Below, in pieces: positions 46,676-58,953 of a stretch of DNA of 64,000 nucleotides; the first letter of the stretch is position 1, and the number at the start of each line of letters is the position of its first letter. The notes beneath the pieces are model-generated. The model did not search any database. It was not told the origin of the DNA and worked only from the letters and a program-made list of their open reading frames with translations. The position numbers and the translations under genes are program-made. The stretch is from Molossus alvarezi (lineage: Eukaryota > Chordata > Mammalia > Chiroptera > Molossidae). Where the stretch lies: contig CM073886.1 in assembly GCA_037176705.1 (NCBI GenBank), positions 23,173,501 through 23,237,500 of the forward strand, read 5' to 3'.

Positions 46676-47217
46676 CTGCCTGCCACCTACTGCAAATCTG
46701 TGAAAACCCATTCAGCACACAATTACTGCACTTGAGTTAAAAGGAGTCTCAAGAATACCCTGTTCCAGGCCCCTGATGCCTGTCAGGTGAGTGACCTGTC
46801 CCAAGTCACAGATCTAGTTAGGGCTGACAAAGACACTGGGCCCAGCTGCCTCACCTCCCAGTGTAGCTCCTGCCCACCAGCAAAATGGGAGAAAAGACCA
46901 TCCTTTATCCACATTAAGAGTAAAGAAGCATTAATACACATCTGAGAACTATAAGCACAAGAACTAGATATTAATCCTGCTGCATGGAGAATCTGCTCAT
47001 AGTTGATATATAAATAGTATTTCTAACACAATTGAAAAAGCTGTGAATGATATTCTAGTGAAAGAAATTCATATCCAAGCTATATAAAATCTACATACCA
47101 CAAAAATTTAACCCATCACTATTACTAAATTTTAAATTATGAGGTCTGGATTCATATGGTTTTTATTTCTATTTGGTACTTAAGGTCTTGATTCTGTTGT
47201 ATACAAGCATCATTTTT

Positions 47218-47457
47218 TTTTAAATCCTCCCTGAGGATATTTTTCTATTTATCTTCAGATAGAGTGGGAGGGAGAGAAAGGGAGAGAGAGAGAAACATCA
47301 ACATGAAAGGGACACATCAACTCGTTGCCTCCCGCATGACCCCAACCAGGGCTGGGATTGAACAGCAACAAGGTATGTGCCTTTGACCAGAATAAAACCC
47401 GCAACTCATTGGTCCTCCGGCTGATGCTCTAACTGCTGAGCCAAACCGGCCAGGGCT
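47218..47457 (-). mobile_element. Ves SINE, type A, with target duplication
   Basis: Antisense copy flanked by AAGCATCATTTTT (47205 and 47458). Confidence 0.93.
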
Positions 47458-48152
47458 AAGCATCATTTTTAATTGTTGCTAGTTCCCTGGTGGATTCAGC
47501 ACTTTCACTTGTGCCTTAGTATGACTTAACACTTGCTCCAGTAAGTTTTTTGTGGAACTATTTTTACATTTTATTGAGATTATTTTAAGCTTTATACTGG
47601 TCTCTCAATAATAAGCTGTCCTGCACAAGCATTGAACATCCTATAAAAATAATTTATTAGGGGTCGAAGTTGGCAATGGAAAAGCAGTTAAGACCTTAAA
47701 ATAGTTATGCACATAATAAAATATAAAGGAACATATTTTCAGCTTTGTTTTGCTTTTAAAGGCTACATTATAATTAACAAGTAAAACCAGATATCTCACC
47801 AGTAAGATGCCATAAAGAGACAAAATAAAATTTTTAGAAATTTACAGCTGCATATAAATATAGTTAATTCTTACATACTTTAAGTTAATTGTGAGACAAA
47901 CTGAAAGTTTGTTGAAAATTCCCAAATAAAAAATAAACAAGGTTTTGCAAGCATTCTATTTTCTCAAAACTCACTTGGCCAAACATCTCTATAATCAAGT
48001 ATCTCAAAAAGCATTTAATTAGGGCTTACCTATATATAATGTGATCTTTTACTTGCTGCAAATCAGGAGGTATAAACAACTTTTCTAATACAAACATTCC
48101 AATACAACCTGGTGAAGCCTTGGGAATGGAAGGAAATATGAAAGACAGGTAC

Positions 48153-48282
48153 CTCGTAGTTTGAGAGAAAATCTAGTAATTCTGATTGAGATGGGATGTA
48201 CAGAAGTGGTTTCATCACCCGACGGACAAACTTCTCAATGTAAACAGCACTGATGGGGCCTTTGTATTCGATTGGTCCAAAA
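48153..48282 (-). CDS. TXNDC11: TXNDC11 exon 4
   Basis: This exon encodes residues 190 (split Ser) to 233. The acceptor GGTACTAG ends at 48283 and the donor TACGAG|GTACCT begins at 48152. It completes the first thioredoxin-like domain (FGPIEYKGP, then the helix [15 protein letters not shown]) and enters the linker ([11 protein letters not shown]). Nearly identical to human, it ends in phase 0. Confidence 0.96.
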
Positions 48283-49139
48283 CTAGTACCAAAAAAGTAA
48301 AAAATAAAAAGAATACACCATGCATTAAACCTGTAATGTATAACTGAAATCATCAACAACACAAAATGAAAATGTCCTGCTTTAGGATCCTGACTAGTTC
48401 ACATGTAAGCTGCCTTCTTTGTTTCAGGAGGCAACCAGAGGACCAATTAAGAAGCATTTATGTGAGAAAAGGTACAAGCAGCCATTACAAGCAATCTCTA
48501 AAAAATGAATTAATTCCCAAAATATTTCCTTAAAAAACAAAACAGAAAAGCAACCTTGGAAACTGACCAAATGCTAAAGGATTCCAGGATCTAAACTACA
48601 CAATTCAATGTAGAGGAGCAGGCTTTCCTTTGAGCAGTTGGCCCTTGGCCTACTAAAAAGTAGTTATTAAATAGTCCCATAGGCACTTACACAAAGGATC
48701 ACTAAATGAACCTTAAACCTACTTGAAGCTTTATTGTACAAACAAAAAATTATGTGAAGGTACAAGTCAGGGACTTGTATAAATGATTTTCCTTATTTCC
48801 CATTCTAGTTGTATTGGGGGATGCATAGGAGTTTGATTTAATATTGCTAAGCCATATTACTAACATTCAGTTATCCTCTTAATCAGCTAATCAGAATCCT
48901 CACATGGCTTTGTTCAATTTTGTACAATACCATCAGACATTGTTCAAATATAACTGGATGGTACGTAGAGTGGGTAGGGAATACAGTGAAATTCAGCAAT
49001 TCCATAAACATTCTTCTTTCTAAACAGAAACTGACATTAAGCTTAGTGTTAATAGCAAGAATAGACAGAGCACAGTAAAGAATTAATAAAATGCATTATC
49101 GCAATACTATAATATTTGGTTACAGAAATTACACACACA

Positions 49140-49142
49140 CGT
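49140..49142. other. short CA/ACG tract, nothing more
   Basis: ACACACACACGTG near 49132-49142 is the only simple-sequence feature in 48283-49690. Confidence 0.5.
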
Positions 49143-49691
49143 GATAAAATAATCACAATTCTTCAGTGTGCACTGCAGAATATGATATAAAGAAATATTA
49201 GCATGAAAAGTAAAAATAGCATTCTACATGCACAACTGGGAGACAGAGTTAACAATTCTGTATTTCAGAACTTACTACAACTAATTTGTTAATTAATTTT
49301 AACAGTTTGTTTTAAAATCACCACCATCAACAACCCCATCAACCATTAACAATTTTTAAAGGAAAAAATAAAAAATAATTCGATAACTTCTTATATTCAG
49401 CAAAAAGGAACCAAGCAATCTGGAAACCTCATCTACTCAAGCAAATAGGCTCTACTGAGTTTTCATGGCATGTTACAGGGTCCCAGTGACTTATAATCAG
49501 AAGATCCCAGAATACAGGAAAAGGAACATGTTTTAGCAACACACTAAAGCCATCACCACAGGAAAAGCTGACCTAGGGCTGCTGAAATTTATGCAAATGT
49601 TTTGAGAAACTAACCAAATGTTGGTTATAAACTCCCTGTTTGAGAGCCTTTTATAAACTGACTTTGTAACAAGCCAAAAAATGGGGAATCT

Positions 49692-49732
49692 GTCCTTACT
49701 TCAGCAGCACATATACTAAAAAAAAAAAAAAA
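49692..49732 (+). pseudogene. U6 snRNA retropseudogene, 5' fragment with A tail
   Basis: GTCCTTACTTCAGCAGCACA then TATACTAAA matches the first 29 bases of U6 with about three changes. It is followed by a run of about 15 A instead of the rest of U6. Too short to be functional. The U6 promoter elements are absent. Confidence 0.75.
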
Positions 49733-50028
49733 GGTGAAATTTACTTTCACAAGACAGAAATGCCTATTACTTTCTTTAAGCAGCTACAACTAACTAAGTC
49801 ATTATACAAACAACAGAAACAACCACACAACAATAGTAGTCAGTTCAGTGATGAGATTCAAGGGTCACATTTGCAAGCACATTAACCAAAAGAATCTCAA
49901 GACTACCAAATGCTTACAAGACAGTTTAGCTGGGAAAAAAAAGTGTTTAGCTGAAGGAACACATTCATTCATGTGTGTTATATGTAAACAGAGGGCTAGA
50001 AGATTCTTAAATAGAATATGGAGAGGCT

Positions 50029-50264
50029 GCTCTGGCCGGTTTGGCTCAGCAGTTAAAGCATCAGTCTGCGGACCAGAGAGACCCGGGTTCAGTTCCCGCT
50101 AAGGGCATGTACCTCAGTTGCAGTTTGTCCCCAGTCCCAGTTGGGGTCATGTAGGTGGCAACCAGTCCATGTGTCTCTCTCACATCAATGTTTCTCCCTC
50201 TCTCTTCTTCCGTCTCTCCCTGAAGATAAATGCAAAAATGTCCTTGGGTGAGAATAAAAATAAA
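50029..50264 (+). mobile_element. Ves SINE, type A, with target duplication
   Basis: Sense copy between AGAATATGGAGAGGCT (50013-50028) and AGAATATGAAAAGGCT (50265-50280). Confidence 0.92.
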
Positions 50265-51547
50265 AGAATATGAAAAGGCTACCTTTAGGATATTTCTGTG
50301 CCTTAGCCCTTTCTGCTGTTTTTGATACACTGGGAATGGCACATGTTGAAATGAGTATTAATAGGCCTGGACTGACTTAAACAAGCAAAATTTTAACAGG
50401 TAAAGATGAAAAGCAAGCACTTCAAGGTGAGTACCAACCTCAAATTCCTCAAATGAGAGGGGTGGACTAGATTTTTTTAAAGTTCCTTTCATGTCTTTTC
50501 AATCTTTCTCTAAAACTAAGAAAGCAAACGGTGTAAGACAACATTACACACCCACATGAACCAAAATGAGTTTGTACTCCATTCAAGGGAATTCTTCTGA
50601 TATTAATGACAAATCAAGTTAAATCCACCTCTGGGAAGCTAGCTTCGTTGCATATAGTTGCAAGTCCTATACTCCCCACTATGCATCTGTGTCCTATTTC
50701 CTATTTTCAAATATCTCCTATTTCTAAGAAAAGAAATTCAGGAAACTTCATAAGGCAAGTTCATTATCTCATTAATAGAGCACAGAGTTTTAGAACCTTC
50801 AAGTATAGCACTTTATACTTACCTTAAAAAAAAAAAAACAACTCTGAGAAAGTATTCATATATCTAATGGAAATCTGAGGATGAAGATGAGGTAGGAAAG
50901 TATGTTTATGTCCAAATACTTACTAGCCCCAGGAAGCAACAGAATGTGCTACACAACATTTTATGTTAGAGACATGGAAGTATGATGGAATGTGACAGAT
51001 AATCGACAAATGATAATTTGTTGATACTGGTTATAAAGCCCCATTGACTAAGGTACAAGAAGTTTAGCAGAAGGGAAAAAATAAAATCTAAAAAGTAAAG
51101 CTCTACTAATCACATCTTCTTTACCCATTTTATCTTCATTAACAAACTTCAAGCTAACTACAATGAACAAAGTCCAGAATCCCATCTCAAGTCTCCAAAA
51201 TCCTTTAAGTCAAATTTTAGACATTATTTAACACTCATATAGCAAGGTCAAGCACCAATATTTCTTCAGCAAAAGAATAAAATGGCACCTTAAGTGGGAT
51301 AAAGACTATAGGCAGCCTCTTATTACTTCAGGCCAAATGAATGTATTTGGGGACAAGATTTATGAAAAATCTTTCAGGTTTTCAGAGCTTTTTGGATTTC
51401 AGAATCATGGATACAGAATTATGGACTTGTAGTAATTTTCTCCCCAGCTGAAAAGATGGGATTCCCTCCTGATTATGCTATCCTATGTTATCCTGGCAAG
51501 TAACAGGATAAAGACTTTTATGTATTTTTATAACATAAAACACTTTT

Positions 51548-51793
51548 TTTTTTATCCTCACCCGAGGACATTTTTCCATTTTTTGTTCAGATAGAGTGGG
51601 AGGGAGAGAGAAGAAGAGAGAAAGAGAGAGAGAAACATCGACGTGAAAGGGACACAGAGTGGCTGCCACCCGCACCACCAAACAGGGCCAGGGACAAACC
51701 GCAGCCAAGGTATACGCCCTTAGTGGGAACCGAACCCGGGTCTCCCTGGACCACAGGCCGACGCTCTAACCGCTGAACCAAACCGACCAGGGC
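51548..51793 (-). mobile_element. Ves SINE, type A, with target duplication
   Basis: Antisense copy flanked by AAAACACTTTT (51537 and 51794). Confidence 0.94.
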
Positions 51794-51868
51794 AAAACAC
51801 TTTTAAAATATCTGAAATGTACAGTCACACAATGGAGTAACTGGTACTATTAAAAACAAGGCTATAGA

Positions 51869-52120
51869 GCCCTGGCCAGTTTGCTCAGCATTTAGTGTCA
51901 GCCTGAGGACCGAAGGGTCTTGGGTTTGACTTCTAGTCAAGGGCACATACCTGGGATGCAGGTTTAATCCCTGGCTCTGGTAGGGGTTGTGTGGGATCTT
52001 GCCGGAGGCAAACAATCAATGTGTCTCTCTCACATCGATGTTTCTCTCCCCCTCCTTCCCTCCCTTCCACTTTATCTAAAAATTAATAGAAAAATATTCT
52101 TGGGTGAGGATTAAGAAAAT
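51869..52120 (+). mobile_element. Ves SINE, type C
   Basis: Sense copy from GCCCTGGCCAGTTTGC to TTGGGTGAGGATTAAG. Confidence 0.88.
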
Positions 52121-52228
52121 AATAATAATACAAATAAAAATAAAAAATTTAAAAATGCTGTAAAATATGTAATGACATGAAAAGATGTTCACAAAAGTAA
52201 GAAAAGCAGTTTAAGAAAGAGCATTACT

Positions 52229-52484
52229 GCCCTGGCTGGTTTGGCTCAGCAGTTAGAGCGTTGGCCTGTGGTCCAGAGAGACCCGGGTTTAGTTTCTGCT
52301 AAGGGCACGTACCTCGGTTGCAGTTTGTCCCCAGTCCTGGTTGGGTCAGGGCCCTACGGGAGGCAACCACTCGATGTGTCCCTTTCACATCGATGTTTCT
52401 CTCTCTCTCTTTCTATTCCCCTCTCTCTCTGAACAAAAAATGGAAAAATATCCTCGAGTAAGGGTTAAAAAAAAAAAAAAAAAA
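52229..52484 (+). mobile_element. Ves SINE, type A, with target duplication
   Basis: Sense copy between AGAGCATTACT (52218-52228) and AGAGTATTACT (52485-52495). It lies 260 bases downstream of exon 3 in gene order, in antisense to the gene. Confidence 0.92.
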
Positions 52485-52745
52485 AGAGTATTACTACATA
52501 ATAATTTTTTTGTTTTTTTTGTTTTTTTTTTAAATAAAGAAGGGGGTGGATATACACACTGACAGGAGAATATAAATCAAAATACACAGTGATTATGTAT
52601 GGCTGATAAAATTATCCAGATCCTTTCATTTATTTATTTTTGCTTATGTTTTCTCAATCTAATACTTTTAAACAGACAAAAAACAAAATCACTTCAAAAT
52701 TGATAAACTTACTTGGAATCAGAAATGCTATTTAAAATTTCTTAC

Positions 52746-52843
52746 CTCCGATGATACAGATATATCACAGGAAAATAAAAGAAATGCTTCTGTTTTCTGC
52801 ATTTCCCCTGGTTCCACCAACAGTTAATTGCCACAAACAACAC
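52746..52843 (-). CDS. TXNDC11: TXNDC11 exon 3
   Basis: This exon encodes residues 158-189 plus two bases. The acceptor GGCTCTGCAG ends at 52844 and the donor CGGAG|GTAAG begins at 52745. The peptide continues the first thioredoxin-like domain: [10 protein letters not shown], then a Lys/Arg-rich loop with another Cys, then the strand FPVIYLYHR. It appears identical to the human sequence. At 98 bases it is among the shortest exons, and is recognised by frame and identity. Confidence 0.95.
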
Positions 52844-53424
52844 CTGCAGAGCCAAAAAAGGTTTCAAATGACTATGAATAACAACTGAAAAACTACTCAA
52901 ACTTAAAAGATAAAATTATAGATATGGAACTATTCCTCTCTGAAACAGAAAGTGTAAAAAAAAATTGTTTCAAAAGTTCAAAGAAGGTCATCATTTACTG
53001 CTACAATAAAAAAGAAAGACTCTTATCGATAGCTAGGACATAGTATTTTGGAGTCTGGCCCAAGAGGAAAATGATTTCCTTTGAATTCTAAAGTGAATGA
53101 GCACCAAAGAACTTTTTCTAAGCATAATTAACATGAAAACTTAGCAGAACAAATGTCTTTTGATAGTCAAACTGGGTATCTGAGAGTGAAAAAAATGCTA
53201 CCTATAAATAAAATATAACAAATTTCAAAGGACCATTTTAATTACTATATTAAAAACTTATAAAGATAATAGATGATTAAAACTATTTTATAAAATGTAT
53301 TAAAGAGCAAAAATATTGATCAAGTACATATTTATAGGTGGATGATGATTTAAGAAGTATCCCTATGTCTGAAATTTACTTTGAAATGTACCAAAAATAA
53401 GATGGATTAATAGAATGGAAAAAA

Positions 53425-53665
53425 GTTTCTCAGTTTTGGCAGTATTGACATTTTGGGCATGAACTGTTGTGAGATTTTTTCATTGTTGTTATGTTTGTCT
53501 TTGTTGTGAGGGGCTATCCTATGGTATTGGTGTTTAGCAATAATCCACATCTTTTACCCATTAGATGCCACTATTGTTCCCCTCTCAAGTACCAAAAAAA
53601 CCCTCTCTAGACATTGCCAAAGGTCCCTGGGGGGCAAAACTGCCACTAGTTGAGAAACACTGATT
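53425..53665 (-). mobile_element. MER5A hAT-Charlie element, antisense
   Basis: TTGACATTTTGGGCATGAAC, TTGTTGTGAGGGGCTATCCT, TAGACATTGCCAAAGGTCCC and GTTGAGAAACACTG are the complement of MER5A. Confidence 0.9.
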
Positions 53666-53960
53666 AGAGGGATAATAAGATGAATAAATATATAATAAAA
53701 TGTTAACAGTAGAATTTAGTGGCAGGTATACAGAAAATTCCTTCACCTCTGCTATATGTTTAAAAATTTTTATAAATCAATATTGAAAAAATATGAAGAC
53801 TACAAAAAGTCACTTTTAGATGCCTCATACTTACTAGATAGCAATGTTGTTCAAATACTTTACTGCTCCTTTTAGAGTCTATTTATGAGAAAGAAAAGCA
53901 AAAATATATTTACTTAAGGCCGACATTTCATTTCTTCTTTACTAAAAAAATAAGGCACAG

Positions 53961-54145
53961 CACCGGCCAGTGTGGCTCAGTGGAGTGAGCATAGTCCCAA
54001 GGACTGAGAGGTCCCGGTTTGATTCCCAGTCAGGGCACATGCCCAAGTTTGAGGCTTGATCCCCAGTAGAGGACATGCAGGAGGCAGCCAACTGATGTTA
54101 ATATCTCTCTCTCCCTCTTAAAAAAAATAAAATAAAAACATTATA
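53961..54145 (+). mobile_element. Ves SINE, type C, short tail
   Basis: Sense copy from GCACCGGCCAGTGTGGC. The pyrimidine tract is reduced to TATCTCTCTCTCCCTC before the A-rich end. Confidence 0.86.
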
Positions 54146-54787
54146 AAAAAATTTTTTTAAAGGCACAATCTATAATTGTTGCTCATTTTACTAAGCAATG
54201 TGGCTCAAAAGATTTTTGCCTGTTTCTGACAATCAACCTGCTTCTTTTCCCTACTGAGAACTGGGAAAGGAGCTGGGAAAGTTTTTTGGGGGGGAAAAAG
54301 CAGTGCCGGTCAGTTGTTTATGGCACTATGACCTCAAACATTTGACCTGTGATCTTTAACAAACTGCTGTGTCCTCTAAGCCTGAGGTCCTGCCTCAGAA
54401 CAGAACACCAGCATCAGCTTCCAGAGCTGTTGTAAGGAACAGCACAGGACAGGCACTCCGAAATACCATTCCTATGTAATCACTCTGAAGGGCATACTAC
54501 TTAAGTTGACAGTAAGATAATAAGTGACTGACACCCTAATATATTACATTCTCCATTTGTTCTCCACATATTCTCTACATTCATAAAATTTGGGGAATGA
54601 CTTACAAAGTGGTAAGTTCCTTTATACTAACATACTGCTTGCCTCCCAGTGCTCCATTAGAGTTCCTGTTTGCTCCCCGGAAGTATCTGCCAGTTTGGTT
54701 ACTATTTGCCATTTAAAAGTTGTGTGTGTAAAGTAAAGACGGGAATAGATCAAATTCATGGGCCCACAGTTGGAACACAAAACCATA

Positions 54788-54823
54788 CCACCACCACCAC
54801 CACCCCCCCACACACACACACAA
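54788..54823. repeat. (CAC)n/(CA)n microsatellite
   Basis: CCACCACCACC, then a C run, then CACACACACACA. Confidence 0.93.
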
Positions 54824-56243
54824 AGTATCAATGTTACAGGGAATGAAGAGTTACATTTAAACAGTACTTGGTACCACATACAGAGATATATAATGGTTAA
54901 AAACACTTTACTAGGCTGAGTAGAAAGCTAATCACCACTTATAACATTGTTTCTAAGAAAAACCAACTGAGAGTTCCAAATAAACTTCTGGAACTCAGCT
55001 ACCTGCTTAAGTAACCTCAGATCAGGAGGTCCCAGCAACAGTTTCTTAGATGTTTTTGCATCTTGCAAAGACTGGGGAAAGAGGGTGGCGGGTGAGAGGT
55101 GGGGCACATACTACAGGGCATGTGGTGAGTGGTAGGCAGGGGCTGTCATAGATACCCTGCAATGCTCAAAACTGCTCTGCACAGGGAAGTCATCCCAGAG
55201 CACTTTAAATGCCCTGTCCAACACCAATGTTGGGGAAAACCTGTTTGTTATTATTTGAGCCCAGAACCTAATTCCATTTTATATGTGAATCCAAAGCATG
55301 GTTTTTGTATTCACTGAATTTCTCAGGAAGGCAACTTCTGTGTCAATTGAGAGCAGAAAGTACTTTGTTTGATTCAGAACTTTACCAAGAGCTGTTCATT
55401 GTTCAGAAATATCAAATCATTGAGAGCAACGCCCCCGTGATTTCTGAGTCCAACACATTATACATTTATCAATCTACATTTATAACTGTTCCATCTCGGT
55501 AGCTCTACATAAAGGTACAAGGACCTATTTTGTCCAAGCATTTACAAACTGAAACACATATAACTTAATTATACATTACTTTGCTCCCTTCCACTTTTAA
55601 ATTATAATTAGGTACATTAGATTAACTATTTTGAAATTAGATATGTAGGGAGGTTTTCTCATCTATAAATTCCTTTTCAAGGCATAAAAAGGAATAAATA
55701 TAAAATACTTGTTTTAATAAAGAGCAATTAGGATCCACTGGGTTGAAAACCATTGCCACACAGATAACTCATTTACCTATATATCCCTCTTATCTAGCAC
55801 AAAGGTTGCATTCATTCATTAAGTATTTGTTAAATATAATTCTGATCCAAGTATGGGTATTTAAAATGTTAGCCAGCAACATTATAGTCGATGCATAAAT
55901 TTCTCCTAAATAAAATACCTAACTAGCAAATATCAAACAGATATTCAACTAGGACTTTCAGTCCCCCACCTACTTCAGCACAAAAACCAAACAGCATAGC
56001 ATCCTGGAATGAGTACTACTACTCATGAGATACAGAATCTGTTCCTACTTCTGATGCTAACCAACTAGGATCATCACAATCAGAAATCCTCTGTTTCTTT
56101 TTGGAAGGCTTTAGAATATACAAAGTGCTCCTGGCCTTCATCTTGGCAAAATCAGCCAGCTGGGTAAGATGTCTCTATGGGGACAACCTGCTCTGCAACA
56201 GGACTAATAGTCATTTGATTCTTAGGCCAAATGTCAGTATTAC

Positions 56244-56460
56244 CTGGTCTGAAAGCTGACTCGCTGCTTGCTCAATTTCTGCTCTGGCAGCCATGGACTG
56301 TCCACACCATGGGGCATAGAAGAACAGCAGCACCACCTCTGAGTCCTGGCGAACGTGCTCTGCGTAGTCCAGCTGACCCTGGAAGAGGTCAAGAACCGGA
56401 GACCTTGGGGAGAAAAAGCTGACAGGTGGCTTTGCTGGTATTATCACATCTTTGGCTCGA
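56244..56460 (-). CDS. TXNDC11: TXNDC11 exon 2
   Basis: This exon encodes residues 85 (split Ser) to 157. The acceptor TTTTTCAG ends at 56461 and the donor CAG|GTAATA begins at 56243. It holds the start of the first thioredoxin-like domain: the beta strand [10 protein letters not shown] and the motif C137-G-Q-S140, then the helix [10 protein letters not shown]. The second Cys of a classical CxxC is Ser, so this domain cannot run an ordinary dithiol cycle. The human protein has the same CGQS, so it is a family trait and not damage here. Differences from human are few and conservative. Confidence 0.97.
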
Positions 56461-56748
56461 CTGAAAAAGAGCAAACACAAACAAGATGGCTGAGTTTATT
56501 TTCTTCTAACAACAGCTTCATATGGAAGGAGAATGAATTTTAAGTCTTCTTTTTAAGAAAATGGAGTCCTCAAAACACTGTCCTGATGTAAAAAAGTAAT
56601 AATCTATGCTAAGGCAATATGTGGCCGAGAGAATGAAAGACATGTGGAATATGCTGAAAATTATTCTATAATATTGTTTCCCCATGTGTGGAGTGGGAGG
56701 GCAGTGGAAAGCAGAGAAAAATGTCTTGGAATAATCCATATTCTTGCC

Positions 56749-56963
56749 CAGCCGGTGTGGTTCAGTGGTTGAGCATCGACCCATGCACCGAGGTTGCCAG
56801 TTCGATTCCGGGTCAGGGCACATGCCCAGGTTGTGGGTTTGATCTCCAGTGGGGGGGGCATGCAAGAGGCGGCCAATCAATGTTTTCTCTCATCGATGTT
56901 TCTATCTCTCCTTCTCCCTTCCTCTCTTTCTAAAAGCAATCAAGAAAAAAAAATTTTTTTTTA
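56749..56963 (+). mobile_element. Ves SINE, type B, with target duplication
   Basis: Sense copy flanked by a perfect 16-base AATCCATATTCTTGCC (56733-56748 and 56964-56979). It lies 290 bases 5' of exon 2, in antisense to the gene. Confidence 0.95.
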
Positions 56964-57559
56964 AATCCATATTCTTGCCTCCACACTCAAGATTCACCCT
57001 CATCTCTCTGCAGTCTTGTTCTCCACAGCAGCTACTGATCTCTAGGGCATCAGAGTCACCAGTACTTGCTCAGCATTAAGGAGAGGGAGCACATGTGACT
57101 ACTGCTAATTAGTTTTCTATAGGGAATGCTTACAATCAACTCAACTTTAAGAAAACTTAAAGTATATTACCTGGAGTTGGCCTGTACTTATCCAGGGCAT
57201 TCAGGAAAAAGTAATAATTAAATAATAATATAGCTTTCTCCAGATACGTATCATAATCCAAAGGTTAATAAAGATGAGTAACAAAGCAACAGCCCATTTA
57301 ACTAGAAAACAGTCTTCCTGAGTACTTGAGATTCCCAGAAGGGAGATGTCAGGACAAAAAAAAAAAAAAAAAAGAATGAACAAGTGGTCAGAAGTCACAG
57401 AACTGCCACAACTTTTCCCATTAAGACAAAAAGGTCTTCGCTGAGGCTGCATCCCACCAAGTTAAAGGGGCCTAAAAATACCGTGAGTCATCCACATAAC
57501 TGCACTAAAAAAGCATAAAACCATTATAGAAGTTTAGCTAAAAAACCAGTAGAGGAAAT

Positions 57560-58045
57560 AAAAATGGAACCCTAAAAATATATTAAATTAACCCAAAAGA
57601 AGGCAGAAAAGGACCAAGAAAAGGACAAAAACCAGAAGGTACAAGTGGAAAAGAAAGAGTCAGAAGGTAGACTTAAACCCAACCATATCAACAATTACAT
57701 TAAATATAAAAGAACCAAACCATCCAATTAAGAGGAAAAGATTGCCAGACTGGATAATGAAGCAAGACTCAATCATATGCCATCTAAAAGAAACACATTT
57801 TAAATATCAAGACATAGAGAGGATGACAGTATAAGGATGGGGGAAAAAACAGACCATCTAAATACTAAGCATAAGAAAGCTAGAGGATAAATAAACTAGG
57901 GTATATTCTTACAATTAAATGTTATTTGGCAATAAAAAGGAACTGATACATAAAACTGGACGAGTCTCAAAATAATGAAACTGAATGAAAGAAGTCAGAC
58001 ACTAAAGAATACATACAAGGAGGGCAAAAGTAGTTTTAAGTTGTG
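57560..58045 (+). mobile_element. old L1 with internal deletion
   Basis: The first part (CAACAATTACATTAAATATA, ATTGCCAGACTGGATAATGA, CATCTAAAAGAAACACATTT) is the early-middle of L1 ORF2. From about 57900 the sequence is the ORF2 end (AAATGTTATTTGGCAATAAA). The section between is missing. Confidence 0.65.
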
Positions 58046-58077
58046 AGGCTGCTAAACAGAAATTATTCTTATATTAT

Positions 58078-58293
58078 TATTTAAAATTTTTTTTTCTTTT
58101 ATTGATTTTATAGAGAGAGGAAGTGAGAGGGAGAGTTAGAAACATCGATGAGCAAGAACGTCAATTGGCCGCCTCCTGCATGTCCCCACTGGAGACTGGG
58201 CCCACAACCTGGGCATGTACCCTGACCAGGAATCGAACAGGCGACCTCTTGGTGCATGGGTCAACGCTCAACCACTGAGCCACACCGGCCGGA
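58078..58293 (-). mobile_element. Ves SINE, type B, with target duplication
   Basis: Antisense copy flanked by CTTATATTAT (58068-58077 and 58294-58303). Confidence 0.93.
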
Positions 58294-58479
58294 CTTATAT
58301 TATGTATTATTGTATTACTTTCCATATAAACAACTGTAAACTTACTTTTGCACAACCCTGTATAATATGAAACCCAAAACAGGCAAAGCTAACCTATAAT
58401 GAGATAAATCACATCAGTGGTTGTCTACAGTGGGGAGTGGGGTAGAGAGTAACTGCAAAAAGGTACTGAGGACATTTTT

Positions 58480-58680
58480 TCTCAGCTCCCTATTGGTTGC
58501 CTTCATAGCTCTCACCACACTATTACTTATATTACCTTTTTATTATTTATCTACTCTACGAGATAGATCATTAACTCCAGAAAGACAAGGACACTATCTT
58601 TTACACTGTTAGATCATCGTTTAGCAGCTCCTGTTACTCTGACGTTCAATAACCTGTGAAATGAACAAACCTACCATTTA
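58480..58680 (+). mobile_element. L2-like fragment
   Basis: Pyrimidine-rich section, then TAACTCCAGAAAGACAAGGA and a TTCAATAACCTGTGAAATGA-like end. Old and weak. Confidence 0.5.
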
Positions 58681-58953
58681 CCTCACCTGAACATATGTGA
58701 AAGGAAATTAAATATAAATCCATATAGACATATATTATTAAGAACAGTATGAAAGAATCAAAGTGTCTGAAGGCCCACTGCTTTACTAGGGATGATTCTA
58801 AGGGGCACCTAATTGTGTTTTAACTTTATATGTGTTCAAATTAACTTGATCATCTGGGTTTTCAGAAAATAGCCAAATACAAGTATCTCCCGGTTCCACA
58901 TCCATGGATTAAACTAAACTTGGATCAAAAATATTCTTTAAAAAATTCACTCA

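Larger units (their letters stand above)
36062..48152 (-). other. TXNDC11 intron 4 (12 kb)
   Basis: This intron contains about a dozen SINEs, three MIRs, an L2 end and a MER5A. Unassigned stretches are 36080-36890, 38190-39215, 40150-40880, 41160-41730, 45080-45825 and 46690-47200. The 36240-36880 part is pyrimidine-rich and may be a very old L2 or other repeat, but the match is not clear. Confidence 0.8.
48283..52745 (-). other. TXNDC11 intron 3
   Basis: It holds a U6 fragment and four SINEs. The stretches 48283-49690, 49735-50012 and 50290-51530 are AT-rich with nothing recognised. Confidence 0.8.
52844..56243 (-). other. TXNDC11 intron 2
   Basis: An antisense MER5A, one SINE and a CA/CAC microsatellite are present. 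The stretches 52844-53420 and 54160-56240 are otherwise unassigned. An L2-like 3' end is possible at about 55770-55850. Confidence 0.8.
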
